A stretch of DNA of 64,000 nt from Planococcus citri (Eukaryota; Arthropoda; Insecta; Hemiptera; Pseudococcidae), in contig NC_088680.1 of the NCBI RefSeq assembly GCF_950023065.1, positions 69,043,350-69,107,349 of the forward strand, read 5' to 3'. The notes beneath the pieces are model-generated. The model made no database searches. It was not told the origin of the DNA and saw only the letters and a program-made list of their open reading frames with translations. Each line of letters opens with the position of its first letter. The stretch's first letter is position 1. Both the position numbers and the translations under genes were made by a program. Positions 49,471 to 60,189 of this stretch are shown here, in pieces.

Positions 49471-50079
49471 GTCTTTTCCTATTTTCATATAAGTTCCAGA
49501 GTCATTAGAAAATTTTGTGAAACAATGAAAGTCCAAGTTGCAGCACGTTGCACTTATACAATTTCGCGAGATTTTTTCAATTTTTAGAAAAGTTAGGATC
49601 TGAAGAGGAAGGGAGGGGGTGTTACAGAGGTTAAATCAAAAAATGAGTTGATATTCGTATTCAGCACCTTTGAAAACGTATAAAACGATGTGTCACACGA
49701 TATTCCTCAGTTTTTTTTAAATCCTGAAGGCAATCCTCCCCCCTCTCACATCGATTGCTTGGTGAATTTTACCATGAAAATGTATACCCCTTGTACTTTT
49801 TACAAGTTTTCAGCTCTGTCCCCTTCAGGGAGAGAAGGCATTCTAGAAAATTTCCGTCATTTCCCAAAATCCATTCATTGTTGGAAAATTAACCTTCCTG
49901 GCGTGAGAACAGTATTGAAAATTGAATAAATACGGATCCATTGAAGGATTAAGTGCATTATAATTCTAGTTTTACATGGTGCAATGTTTCTATCGACGGT
50001 TACAGTTTTAATTTCTATTTTTTTCAATTTGCTGATTGGCACAACATATGACAGCCTAGTGGGGTGTTTCTAACCATCT

Positions 50080-50912
50080 CTAGCAAGCTCCATTGTGCTG
50101 GAAAACATCTGCAGAAAAGAGATACTTTATTATAATTTTTTTTTTTTTGAAAAACCTTATTGCAAAGATTTGTTTGACAAGAAAATGAAAATTTAATATT
50201 TCAAATAAGATGCAAAAAAAAAGCACTCACATTCTCCGCCTGCTTTGTTCGCAGCATCCAACGCATCACGGTTATCAAAGTTTTGGGGCTTATTAGAACG
50301 AGCATCTATGGCGCAAATTGTACATTCTACGAAATTGACGGATGCACAGAGAGCTGCTAGAACTGGAATTTATTTTGAAAAATTCATAACGTGATTCGTT
50401 CTCTACTCAACTGTCACATGTATTTTAAACATGCTGATGAATTGCAAAATTTTAGCTGTGGAGGTACGTATGATCCTCAAAGAGAGGGCATTTTCAAAAA
50501 AATCGCGTTTTTTCTTGCTGTGGCCCCTATCCAACATGTTGTGGAAAACTTGACTCAGTCCCAAAATGTAGTATTTGAGATTCTATGTCGACCTAGGCCA
50601 TTGCCATAGAATTCAAAAATTACTTTTAGGGTGCCATAAGCAGTGGCAAATTTGCAAATTGCTCATTTTAGGGTAAATTTGTGTTTAGAAAATTTTTTCT
50701 CCGTTAATATTCTGCATTAATTATGCTAAAATATCAAATGATATTGCTTCGGTTTGGGAAATGTTTGACTCGTAAAACCCAATGGTGCCAATTTTCAGTC
50801 AAAAAATGCATGCAATTGTTGCAAAATTCATATGCAGCCTCGGTCTGTTGTATAGGGTTATTAAAAATTGATGTAAAAACTTACCGAAGAAAAGAGCAAT
50901 GATCGGCTTCAT
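50080..50912 (-). CDS. Secreted single-disulfide peptide C (Kazal-like)
   Basis: Exons: 50912-50885, 50362-50231, 50108-50080 (28, 132, 29 nt); donors GTAAGT and GTGAGT, acceptors TTCCAG and CTGCAG. The 62-residue product starts MKPIIALFFVLAALCASVNF. The mature part reads TICAIDARSNKPQNFDNRDA, LDAANKAGG and ends YVFQHNGAC. Cys23, Cys26 and Cys62 are present; Cys23 probably falls at or next to signal cleavage. This copy is closest to an apparent family consensus. NFDNRDAL and AANKAGG align with the NxCxL and AxC segments of Kazal domains, with Asp and Lys at the Cys sites (inference). Intron 1 is 522 bp, intron 2 122 bp. A strong TATA lies about 110 bp upstream. Confidence 0.83.
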
Positions 50913-51020
50913 GATTTCAAAATACGTTTGGTTTGATATTATCAAAAATAACTAAAACCTAACAGGTTTAAATGTAAGTACAAATGAGGACTAATGATGC
51001 TAAAGCTAGCTGGTTCCTGG

Positions 51021-51030
51021 TTATATATAC
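51021..51030 (-). promoter_or_regulatory. TATA box of peptide gene C
   Basis: GTATATATAA on the minus strand, about 110-118 bp before the ATG at 50912, preceded by 'ccggta' and followed by the conserved 'gctagctttagcatcatta' block. Confidence 0.55.
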
Positions 51031-51529
51031 TACCGGACTTGAAATGAGTACCCAATTTTATAATTATCACCTCAATTTCTATATGTCCATCACAGATGAT
51101 AAAGTAATACCTAGAAATATAGGTAATTAGGAATTAAAATTCGGAAAAGTAATTTTAATGCTTTGAGGTTTGAAAAGATGTCAACCGATCACTTCCAAAA
51201 CATTAAATTCCAGTATAGATATTCGTAAAATAAATTGTACTTGTAAATTATAGCTTTTAAAATCAGTCATTGGAGGCACTACATTTATATTCTGCAAAAA
51301 TTTTCAGGAAAAAAAATCATTGTTGACTTGAGCTTTTTAAACATAATAAGTGCACTTCTGTATTCCGACTTGTTAATTATTTCTGGTAATGTTTCATCTT
51401 TAGAATAGGTTCCCATCTCGGAGATGGCATTTCAATCAAAACATGAAAATGACTTTTTCATACATTATTATAATTCATGATGATTTCTTGATATCCAAAT
51501 TATCACAAATATTCCTTTTTGCATCATGG

Positions 51530-52420
51530 GTGTGATAATTCTCACAGTTCTCTGGCGAACTATTTTTGTACACAGTGATGTAAGTTGACTGAGTCCAATT
51601 ATTTGGCCACTCCAGAGTCCAGGTTTGCCACATGCAATTTCAGAAGAGATGAATTCTTTGGGTGACCTCAGATGGTCCATTGATTTTAAGAAATTTTTAA
51701 ATAAAATTGAAGGTTCACACTTTTTGCCATAAATTCTTGAAGAACTAATAATTGTGGTCAGTCTTTTACTATTTTCTATTTCTGTAAGTTCAAGAGTCAT
51801 TAAAAATTTTTGCAAAACAATGTATGTTCAAAATGCAGCACGTTGTACTATATACAATTTCGCAAGATTTTTTCAATTTTCAGAAAAGTTAGGGCTTGAA
51901 GAGGAAGGGAGGGGGTGTTACAGGGGGGTTGAGGATTTGCAATTTTGTGCCTCTTCCTTTGGTAAATTCTGCCTGTTCTTGAGGGATTTGAGCCTGCATG
52001 TGTGGATACAAACAGTCATAGATGATCTTTAGATGTACCTTACTAGTGTGTGAGATCAGTGATATGGTGTGATAATTCTCACAGTTTTCTGGCGAGGCTT
52101 TTTTGTGTAAAGTGATGTAAGTGGACTGGATCTAATTATCTGGCCACTCTCCACTTTGCCTCATGTGGTTGCAGATTAGATGAATTCTTTCCAAAGACTC
52201 AGTCCATATTTTTTGCAGCCTCTTTGTAAAGGATACAAGGTTCCCTTTCTTCAATGTTGTTAGCCAGTGGATCACAAATTCTTGAACTTTTGGTCAGTCT
52301 TTTACTATTTTCAAATAAGTTCAAGAGTTATTTGATTATTTTGCAAAATGGTGAATGTTAAAATTTTAGAATTTTTGTGTATTTGTGCCATTATTTTAAT
52401 TTAAATTGAACCGGTATTTT
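51530..52420 (-). mobile_element. Duplicated fragments of the non-LTR relic
   Basis: 51530-51850 and 51930-52420 repeat sequence from the LINE relic at 49000-49540, for example the 'gataattctcacag.t.tctggc' and 'tgcatgtgtggatacaaacagtcata' texts. In between, 51850-51925 repeats the 49560-49620 flank. The order is shuffled relative to 49 kb. No coding capacity. Confidence 0.65.
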
Positions 52421-52826
52421 CTAGAAGTTGGGAGAAAATCGCCATCATCATATGGCTCTTCCTCGTCGTAATACCCAATTTTGAAGTTGGATTGTTCAGG
52501 ACTCTTGTAGGTAATGTGGAGAAATTTGGAAGCCTATGTGGACATCACAAGCACCGAATCAAAAAAACAAGCCGATATTTGTATGTCGTCGTCGTTTCCT
52601 TATAAGCGGTAGGCCTGTTGGCCTGTCTGCTGCGGTGTGGAACCTGTTGAGGATGAGCCTGAGGTATCCGTGAGTTTCCTCCTTGGTCTCCCTCTGCTTC
52701 TCTTCCCCGTTGGTGTATATTGGAGGACCTGTTTTGGTGATCTTGTTTCCTCCATCCTTTTGACATGATTTCTCCAATCTTTCCTATACTGTTTTATCTT
52801 CTTCATGACTGGCTTCACTCCGAGAT

Positions 52827-55800
52827 CAGTGGCGTGCACAGAGTTGAAAGATTACCGGGCATTTTTCATTCATGACGATACCACCACCACCACCCCCCCC
52901 CCCCAGGCCAAAATTTTTTTCAAGTCAAAGACGAAACTAGACGTTTTATTTTAGGAAGGGATAGGGTAAAACGGAAATTTTCCAACTGATTTGGAAAAAA
53001 TACTTATTTTACCAAGAAAACAGTCAATTTTAAGAATTTTGCTGATTGAAGTAGTATTCAATTCAGATTTATGACTGTTGATGAAAGTTATCTTTAAAAA
53101 AAACAACAAAATTAGAAGCTTCATATGGAATGTTGTATTGTGGAAAAGAGAAACAATAGACCCAAGCGAAGCGAGGGCAAAAGCATTTGAAAATTTGTAT
53201 TTTGAGATGTGGAAAAACATTGACGAGTTCATTTTTTTGGCTTTAAAATATTCTAGAATTTGAATAAATGTTTTTTTAATTCAATTTTAAAAAGGAAAAC
53301 CAAGTGAACGGACCCGAACAAAGTGAGGGGTGAAGTAAATTATTTGGTATTTTTTTGAACAAAAAGTAAATTTTTCTATCTTGGGCTCTTCAAAAGGTGA
53401 AAAAACATAAAAATTATTTAGCCCGAGCGAAGCGAGGGCAAAAGCTTTCAAAAATGTCTTATTCAAGTTCCAAAAAATTAGGTTTCTTTGTTAATTTACC
53501 CATGATAAATCTTGCGATTGATTTCGTCCATGCCAGAAGTAGATTATCAGCTTGTCACTGAAGATCTTATATGTATCTACTCCTTCATTTTTTAAAAATT
53601 TTTCCAGATTTTTAATTTGATTTATTTTTTAAAAATTTTCAACTTGTAAACATTTTTTAATTTGAAAACTTTTCAGTTTATTGAAGTTTGTTTTTTTTTT
53701 TGCAAATCAAGCATTCAAAGTGTTTTGAAAATTTTGAGTATAGAATGAAAAATCAGTTTTTTTTTTTGAAATTATTAAATAATTAAAATTTAACCAGCTT
53801 AGCACAAAATTTTGCATTTTTCAAATGTTCAATATGAGTACCTATTTCTGGAATTTTTCTGTTAATTTTCATATTTTAGTTTTATTCTTAAAATTTTTGA
53901 AAGTATCATCATGAAGGGCCCGAGCGAAGCGAGGGCAAACGCTCTTCAAAATTTTTAGTTTGAAGAAGCAAAACTACTGTAATTTTGATACGAAATTCTA
54001 GTTTTTCCATCACTCACTCAGTGGCGGACTGGGTCGGTTTGGGCCCCCTGGTGGATGCACCGAATGAGGCCCCCAAAATTTTTTCCTTCCCCTTAAGAAT
54101 CTTTCTCGTTCTGTTTTTTTCTCAGGTTTGGATACTTGAATGTAAGTTGTGCGATTGATTTTTACTTTTGTCTTTTTATTCAATATTTATTATGTAGGTA
54201 TAGTAGGTACCTAATAGCAGAAAGAACCGATTTTTTTTTTGAAGAGGGAGGATGAAGGAGAAATTTGCCATAAGAAAAAAATATCGAGTATGCCGAATTA
54301 AATGAACTTTTTAAAAATGAAATAGAAGATAAATTGTCAATTTTGTCAATTGATATACATATTATGTAATTCATATTTGGGCTAATGAAAAATTCTAATT
54401 TCCCTTCTGAATTTATGAAAGTTTCAAAAAATGTATTTTTTTCGATTTAGAAAAGTGATAGAAATTGACCCGAGCAAAGCGAGGGCAAAAGCTTTTAAAA
54501 ATTTTCATTTCAAAAGGTAAAAAACGATGGTTTTGAAAAATTTGTTCACTTTTTTAGCACAAAATTTTAGAATTTGAAAATTTTCAAATTTGAAAATGAA
54601 AAGCAAACAGGCTCTGAGTGGAGTGAGAGCAAAATCTAATTTCGAGAAATAGAAAAACAACGTTTTTTTATAGGCGAGAAGTGTTTTTTTTTTGTTGAAA
54701 AATTCCTTGAAATTTGAATACCTACTCAATAGATTTTTATAAAAGTTCGATCTCAATTTGAAAAAAAAACACACAGGCCCAAGTGAAATGCATGAGGACA
54801 GAAAATTTCAAAAATTTGTATTTTGAGTGGAAAAAAACAATGTTTTTTGTGGTGACTGATGAGTTTATTCTTTTGATCACACAATTTCAGAACTTGAATT
54901 TACTAAAATTGAAAATTTAGATTTTTGAAGAAAAAATCTCACAAAATTTTTCGTTGGAGAAAGTCCAAATATCATCTTTTTTTGGTTTGAACATGGCCCC
55001 GGTGCGGGGGGCCGCTTGTTGTTTCAAGACCCCTCACAATTATGAATAATTTGAGAAATGGAAGATAACAAATTCAGCCCGAGCAAAGCGTCTGAAAAAA
55101 TGAGAATTTTGAGAATAGATTAGTGATTTTGTCCGCAAATTAACGATTTTGCCAATAAATTCAGAATTTTTAAAATATGAATGAGAGGGATATAATACCT
55201 CCTAAACCCCCTTAAATTCGCCCCCAGACTTTCTGATCATGTTTCAAAATATTTGTGAAATACGACATTTACCTACCCATTATTTTTTTTCATTCAAGTT
55301 AGCTATAACTTATTTAATGTAGTACGTATAGAGAAGTACCTAATACCTATAGGTACTATTCTATGGTGAGTGTGTGCAGCAATTATCAACTCGCTGTGTT
55401 TAGTGAAGTCAACAATATTATGGAATAGTTTAGAGTTGAAAACAGGGCGGTTCGAGGGGAGAAGGGTGCAAAGGGGCAGATCGCCTCGAGCCCACGCTTT
55501 CTGGAGAGCCCGTCAAAAGAAGGGCCCGCTATGAAAAAAAAAACATTTCCTTAAATTCTCGAAACACAAATTTTCAAAAGCTGTTGCCCTCGCTTTGTTC
55601 GGACTTGTTTTCTTTTCTTTTCCAAAATTAACATCCTGAAAAGATCTTTCAAATCCTAAAAATTTAAAAGCGAAACAAACTCCTCGCATACATATACATA
55701 CAAAAACATCGTTTTTTGCTTTTTTCAAAACACAAATTTTCAAAAACTTTCGCCCTTGCTTGCTGAGGCCACTTTGTTTCTTGTTTTAAAATAAAAAATT

Positions 55801-56447
55801 CACATTTGGGTCCTAAAAAATCCAAAACAGAAAATCTCATATAAATACGATATCAATCGGCTAAATTGTTATTATTTCCCTACATCAGTTGGAAAATTTT
55901 CAGTCAACCCCCTCCCCCCCCCCGCCCTCAAACCGCTATATATTTTCATTCCTAGAAATGTTCCCAAATCATATTTCTACCGCTGGTCTTGTACTGATAG
56001 GTTAAGGTATAAAAAATGAATTTTGTTGAGTAGAATTGAATATTATTTATAATAGGGTTAATTTATGGCATTTCAATGGCGGCACTAGTTTTTGATCACT
56101 TTGTGAAACGACATTTGCCATTGCCTGCTTTTAAACATATCAACTGATCACGTAACACAACACTTCATCGCCATTCTTCATTCAAGTCATAATAGGAGGA
56201 CATAGGTGGCCGGTGGGTACTACTTTGATAGCAGTATTAAGCAGTTTAATATGTATTATTTCATTTCTACTTTGATTTAACAATTTATTTCACAGTAGAT
56301 TTTTTGTCTGTTTTTTTTTTCCTAACTAACTCATTAAATATTTGCCTACTACCACCATCATCGCCGCCACCACCACCACCCCCCCCCCCCCCCAAAAAAT
56401 TTTACCGGGCATTTGCCCGGTAAAGTATTAGAGTGCACGCCACTGAT
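52827..56447. mobile_element. hAT-like element nested in the non-LTR copy
   Basis: Mirrored ends CAGTGGCGTGCAC (52827-52839) and GTGCACGCCACTG (56435-56447), with subterminal 'ttaccgggca' on both sides and C runs next to CCACCACCACC. They interrupt the LINE between codons that would otherwise join. CAGTGG termini are common in hAT elements, but I cannot find a clean 8-bp duplication. The 3.6-kb interior has no transposase and carries many copies of the GCGAAGCGAGGGC motif. A second 'cagtggcggactggg' start at 54011 hints at another nested element. Confidence 0.6.
53155..55780. repeat. Array of 'CCCGAGCGAAGCGAGGGCAAAAGC' motifs
   Basis: Copies, intact or drifting, lie near 53162, 53308, 53423, 53920, 54471, 54612, 54777 and 55079 in one orientation, and near 55583 and 55748 in the other. 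Each is followed by 'tttcaaaaat(t)' and then an A/T-rich spacer with 'aaaaaaca..gttttt'. The inversion suggests a symmetrical, foldback-like internal structure. Confidence 0.65.
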
Positions 56448-57399
56448 GATCTGCTGTTATTTTCTCAGATGGGACTCTGTCTCTGAGAGTCACCCCTGCC
56501 GTTTTCCTCATGAACTTCATCTCTGCTGCCGCTATTCTTCTTTTATCAGATTTCTTCAGTGCCCATACCTCGCTTCCATAAGTCATCATTGGTATTGCTA
56601 AGGTATTGTACACCTTCAATCTTGTTACTTTTCGCACCTTACTGCTTCTCAGGGTCCTATTTATCAGTCCTGTGACTCTCAGGAACTTTGCAATCTTTCC
56701 ACCAACATCTACTTCTCCCTGGTATGATATCGTGTTTCCCAGGTATTTGAAATTACTGACCTGTTCAATGATTTTTCCATTTATTACAATCTTGCTTCAT
56801 ACTAGCTCCTTTCCTTTGAAGGCCATTGTTTTTGTTTTCTCTGATGATATTCTCATATCATACTTTTCTGATGTCTTTGTTAAATTATTCCAGTTTCCGA
56901 ATTTGTATTTCCTTTCGTTAGCGTGCGTTTTTATTTTAACCAGGGGTTCACCTCCATCTGGGATCCTATAGTTCCATCCGTTTTCTGTTGTTTTTGTGAG
57001 TTTTGAGTAAGGTTGATTTTCGTCTGACTTGGTTACCAGCCATGCCAGATATATCACGGTGATAGGGCTGCTATCTAGGCCTCCGCGGTTGCCTGGTCCT
57101 CTTTTAGTCGCCTTTTACGACAGGCAGTGGGTACCATAAGGATATTCCTGACCCGTCCCTACACGGGGGGATATTTGTATGTAGTGCCTTAAAACCTATT
57201 AAACCACACCTCGCAGAATTTTTAAATTTTTTTCTAGAAATTCAAGAGGGCATTGGCGGGGTTGATTCAAAAAAAAATGAGTTGATTTTTGTGAAGAGCA
57301 CCTAAAAACCTATTAAATCGTAATATGTTACTCAATTTTTTTCAATTTTCATAAAATGGTGGGAGGGATGCATTCGTGGAATTGAAGGAGCCGAATCAA

Positions 57400-57660
57400 A
57401 AGCAAGTTGATATTCGTATCCAACGCTTCCAAAAACCCAATGAACCTTATTATCTCGGGAGATTTTTTCAATTTTCAGAAAAGTTAGGGCCTAAAGAGGA
57501 AGGGAGGGAGGTATTACAGGGGTTAAATAATAATTTAAAAAAATTAGTTGATATTCGTATTCAGCACCTTCGAAAACGTATGGAACGATGTGTCATATAA
57601 TGTTTGTCAGTTTTTATGATGTTAGCCGCAAGTTCCCCCCCTTCCTTGCACAGATGGTTT
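57400..57660 (+). repeat. Dispersed repeat in the array flank
   Basis: Matches 49560-49745 ('ttgatattcgtattcagcac', 'aaaagttagg.c…gaggaagggagg'), part of the unit duplicated with the peptide genes, and the inverted copy at 2290-2450. Confidence 0.6.
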
Positions 57661-58045
57661 GGTGAATTTTACTATGAAATTGTATGCCTCTTGTACTTTT
57701 TTACAAGTTTTCAAGTTCTAACCACAAACTTGTTTTCGGAATTTTCATCAAAATTGCGAGCTCCGCCTTGCCCTTCATAGAGACAAGGCATGTGAGATGC
57801 TCTCGGACTATAAAAATTTCTGTCATGTCCCAAAATTCATCTATCATTGGAAAATTACTTTTTTTGGCATCAGAACAGTACAAAATTGAATAAATACAGA
57901 TTAATTGAAGGATTAAGTGCATTATTATTTTAGTTTAACATGGTGCAAAGTTTCTATTCATGGTTTCAGTTTTCTAATCTACCTATTTTTTTTCATTTGT
58001 TGATTGGCGCTACATGACAGCCTAGTGGGGTGTTTCTAACCACCT

Positions 58046-59177
58046 TCAGCAAGCTCCATTGTGCACGAAAACATCTGCGGAAAAGAGATAATTTACAATA
58101 TATTATAATTTTTTCTTAGAAACCTTACTTATTGCAACGATTTTTTGGAGGGAAAATCAAAGTTTAATATTTTGAATAGAATACAAGAAAAATACTCACA
58201 TCTTCCGCCTGCTGCGTTTGCCCTCCTCATCTCAGCAAGACTAGCAAAGTTTTGGGGTCCACCAGAACGTTGATCCCTGGCACAGATTGTACATTCTACG
58301 AAATTGACTGCGACACAGAGAGCCGCTAGAACTGAAATTTGTGTAAAAAATGTATAACGTAATTTGTTCACTACTGATCTATAATGCATTTATTTTAAAT
58401 GGACTGAGTAATTGCGATTTTTTCGAGCGATTTTGACAAAATTCAGTGAAAATGTTCATTTTGTGTTAAAAGTAACTAAGAGGTAGGGTCCTCAAAGAGA
58501 GGGCATTTTCGATAAAAATCGTGTTTTTTTGCTTCAGCTCCTACCCAACATGTTCTGAGAAAATTGACTCAGTTTTAAAAGATAGTAAGTATTAGAAATT
58601 GTGCGTCGAATTTGGTCACTTCCATCAAATTCAAAGTCCAGTTTTAGGGTTCCACTTAGCAGTCGAAAATTTGCAAATCGCTTATTTTAGGGCGAATTCG
58701 TACTTGAAAAAAAAATTGTTCGCCAATTAATTAAGCTAAAATTGATATTAAATGATCATTTTGGAAATTTATGAAATATTTTGAAACGCAATGGTGCCAG
58801 TTTTTAGTTCATTGTCGTTAATTTCAAGAAATCTACTCTCTAAATTTAAAGCAGTCAAATTTCACTGCTTAGCAGTCACGACATTTTGCCTTTTTAAAGC
58901 AGTAGTTTTTTTTACTGCAAAACAGTGAAAAATTACTGAATTGGTCAGTCAAAATGATTTTTTACTGACCAATTCAGTAATTTTTCACTGTTTTGCAGTA
59001 AAAAAAACTACTGCTTTAAAAAGGCAAAATGTCGTGACTGCTAAGCAGTGAAATTGACTGTTTCAAATTTAGAGAGATACGACTATTGCAAAATTTATAA
59101 GCAGCGTCTGTTTGTTGCAGGGTTATTAAAAATAAACGTAAAAACTTACCGAAGAAAAGAGCAACGATTGGCTTCAT
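58046..59177 (-). CDS. Secreted single-disulfide peptide D (Kazal-like)
   Basis: Exons: 59177-59150, 58331-58200, 58074-58046 (28, 132, 29 nt); donors GTAAGT and GTGAGT, acceptors TTTCAG and CCGCAG. The 62-residue product begins MKPIVALFFVLAALCVAVNF. The mature part has TICARDQRSGGPQNFASLAE, MRRANAAGG and ends YVFVHNGAC. Cys23, 26 and 62 are present. It has two adjacent Arg in the middle and is the most basic copy. Intron 1 (818 bp) is enlarged by a hairpin insertion at 58836-59076; without it its length is like that of B and C. Intron 2 is 125 bp. It is the rightmost copy, so it is separated from C by the 4.6-kb mobile-element insertion. Confidence 0.82.
58836..59076. mobile_element. Hairpin (foldback) insertion in intron 1 of gene D
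   Basis: Two mirrored arms of about 113 bp (58837-58949 and 58964-59075) around a 14-nt centre. The inner 80 bp pair perfectly by eye, for example ttggtcagt/actgaccaa at the tip and 'gcagtcacgacattttgcc' against 'ggcaaaatgtcgtgactgc'. Copies B and C lack it at the same place. No clear target duplication. Confidence 0.75.
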
Positions 59178-59283
59178 GATTTCGAAATACGTTTAGGTTG
59201 ATATAAAGTATCAAAAATAACTAAAACCGAACAGGTTCAAATGTACAAGTGAGAACTAATAATGCTAATGCTAGCTAGTCCCC

Positions 59284-59299
59284 TATTATATGTATATAC
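59284..59299 (-). promoter_or_regulatory. TATA-like region of peptide gene D
   Basis: On the minus strand 'agtatatacatataatag', about 107-122 bp upstream of the ATG at 59177, in the same conserved setting as in A and C. Confidence 0.5.
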
Positions 59300-59749
59300 T
59301 ACAGGACATGAAATAATTTTAAAATTATCACCTCAATTTCTATATGTCCATCACAGATGATAAAACAATACCTAGAAATATAGGTAATTAGGAATTAAAA
59401 TTCGAAAAAGTAATTTTAATGCTTTGAAAAAATGTCAACCAATCACTTCCAAAACATTAAATCCCAGTATAGGTACTCGTAAAATAAATTGTAGGTGTAA
59501 TTAGAGCTTTTAAATTGGTCGTTGGGGTCACTATCGGTGTAAATTTTCTGGAAAAAATCATCGTTGACTTGAGCTTTTTAACGTAAATCGTGTATTTCTG
59601 CATTCCAACTTGGTAATTACTCGTATATCTGGTAACGTGAAAATTACTTTTTCGTACATTTTTAATTCGTAATTATTTCTTGGTATCCGAATTATCAGAA
59701 ATGTCCGTTTTTGCATCCTGAATTACTCAAAGTTGCTTCATTGTACAAG

Positions 59750-59930
59750 TATGCTTTGCCATAAATTCTTGAAGAGCTCGTGGGCAGTCTTTACTTAACT
59801 ATTTTCAAATAAGTTCAAGAGTCATTCGAATATTTTGCGAAACGATGAATGTTCAAATTGTAGTATTTTTGTGTGTTTGTGTCGTTATTTTAGTTTCAAT
59901 TGGGCCAGTATTTTTTGGAAGATGATAACA
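59750..59930 (-). mobile_element. LINE relic fragment at the upstream end of the array
   Basis: Repeats the 'gccataaattcttgaagaact…gtcagtctt' text of 49435-49470 and 51725-51765, then 'caaataagttcaagagt'. It marks the upstream edge of the duplicated unit for gene D. Confidence 0.6.
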
Positions 59931-60130
59931 ATGGGAAAGGATGTTAATGCTAAATTAGACGTACCATGTCAAAACATTGGGGTTTTGGATTTGGTTTCTC
60001 TGATTTTCCTCGAAATTTTGTTTGGAAGTTCCTCACATTGGGAGAAAATCGCTATCAGTGACCGTTTCTCATGATTATTCCCACTCGGGACAGGTTTTTT
60101 TTATTTTATTAATTTTTTCAGTTCCCCGGT

Positions 60131-60184
60131 ATTTTTCAGTATGTTATGTATATCCTTAAGGATATACATAACATACTGAAAAAT
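60131..60184. repeat. Perfect 54-bp palindrome
   Basis: The 27-nt half atttttcagtatgttatgta… ending ATATCCTT is mirrored exactly around CTTAAG at 60157-60158, with no loop. Flanks carry C-rich and G-rich words. It may be the junction of an inverted duplication or the end of a mobile element. Confidence 0.9.
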
Positions 60185-60189
60185 TTTCA

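Larger units (their letters stand above)
52574..57182 (-). mobile_element. Non-LTR retroelement copy 2, split by a DNA transposon
   Basis: The whole block is bounded by a 13-bp target duplication GATATTTGTATGT (52574-52586, 57170-57182). On the minus strand: 5' head from 57169 (CCCCGTGTAGGGACGGG), KYKFGNW then NNLTKTSEKYDMRIS, one in-frame TGA near 56808, QVSNFKYLGNTISYQGE, YGSEVWALKKSDKRR (56580-56530), and beyond the inserted DNA element KPVMKKIKQYRKDWRNHVKR and the 3' end with an ACG repeat (52587-52600). The head is joined straight to the reverse transcriptase thumb, so endonuclease and catalytic core are missing. Head and tail match copy 1 at 617-1030. It sits in the intergenic DNA between peptide genes C and D. 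Confidence 0.85.

Noticed and set aside
52820..56455. 8-bp target duplication for the hAT-like element
   Set aside because: The flanks tccgagat and atgatctg do not match; only a 2-3-bp similarity is present, so the superfamily call rests on termini alone.
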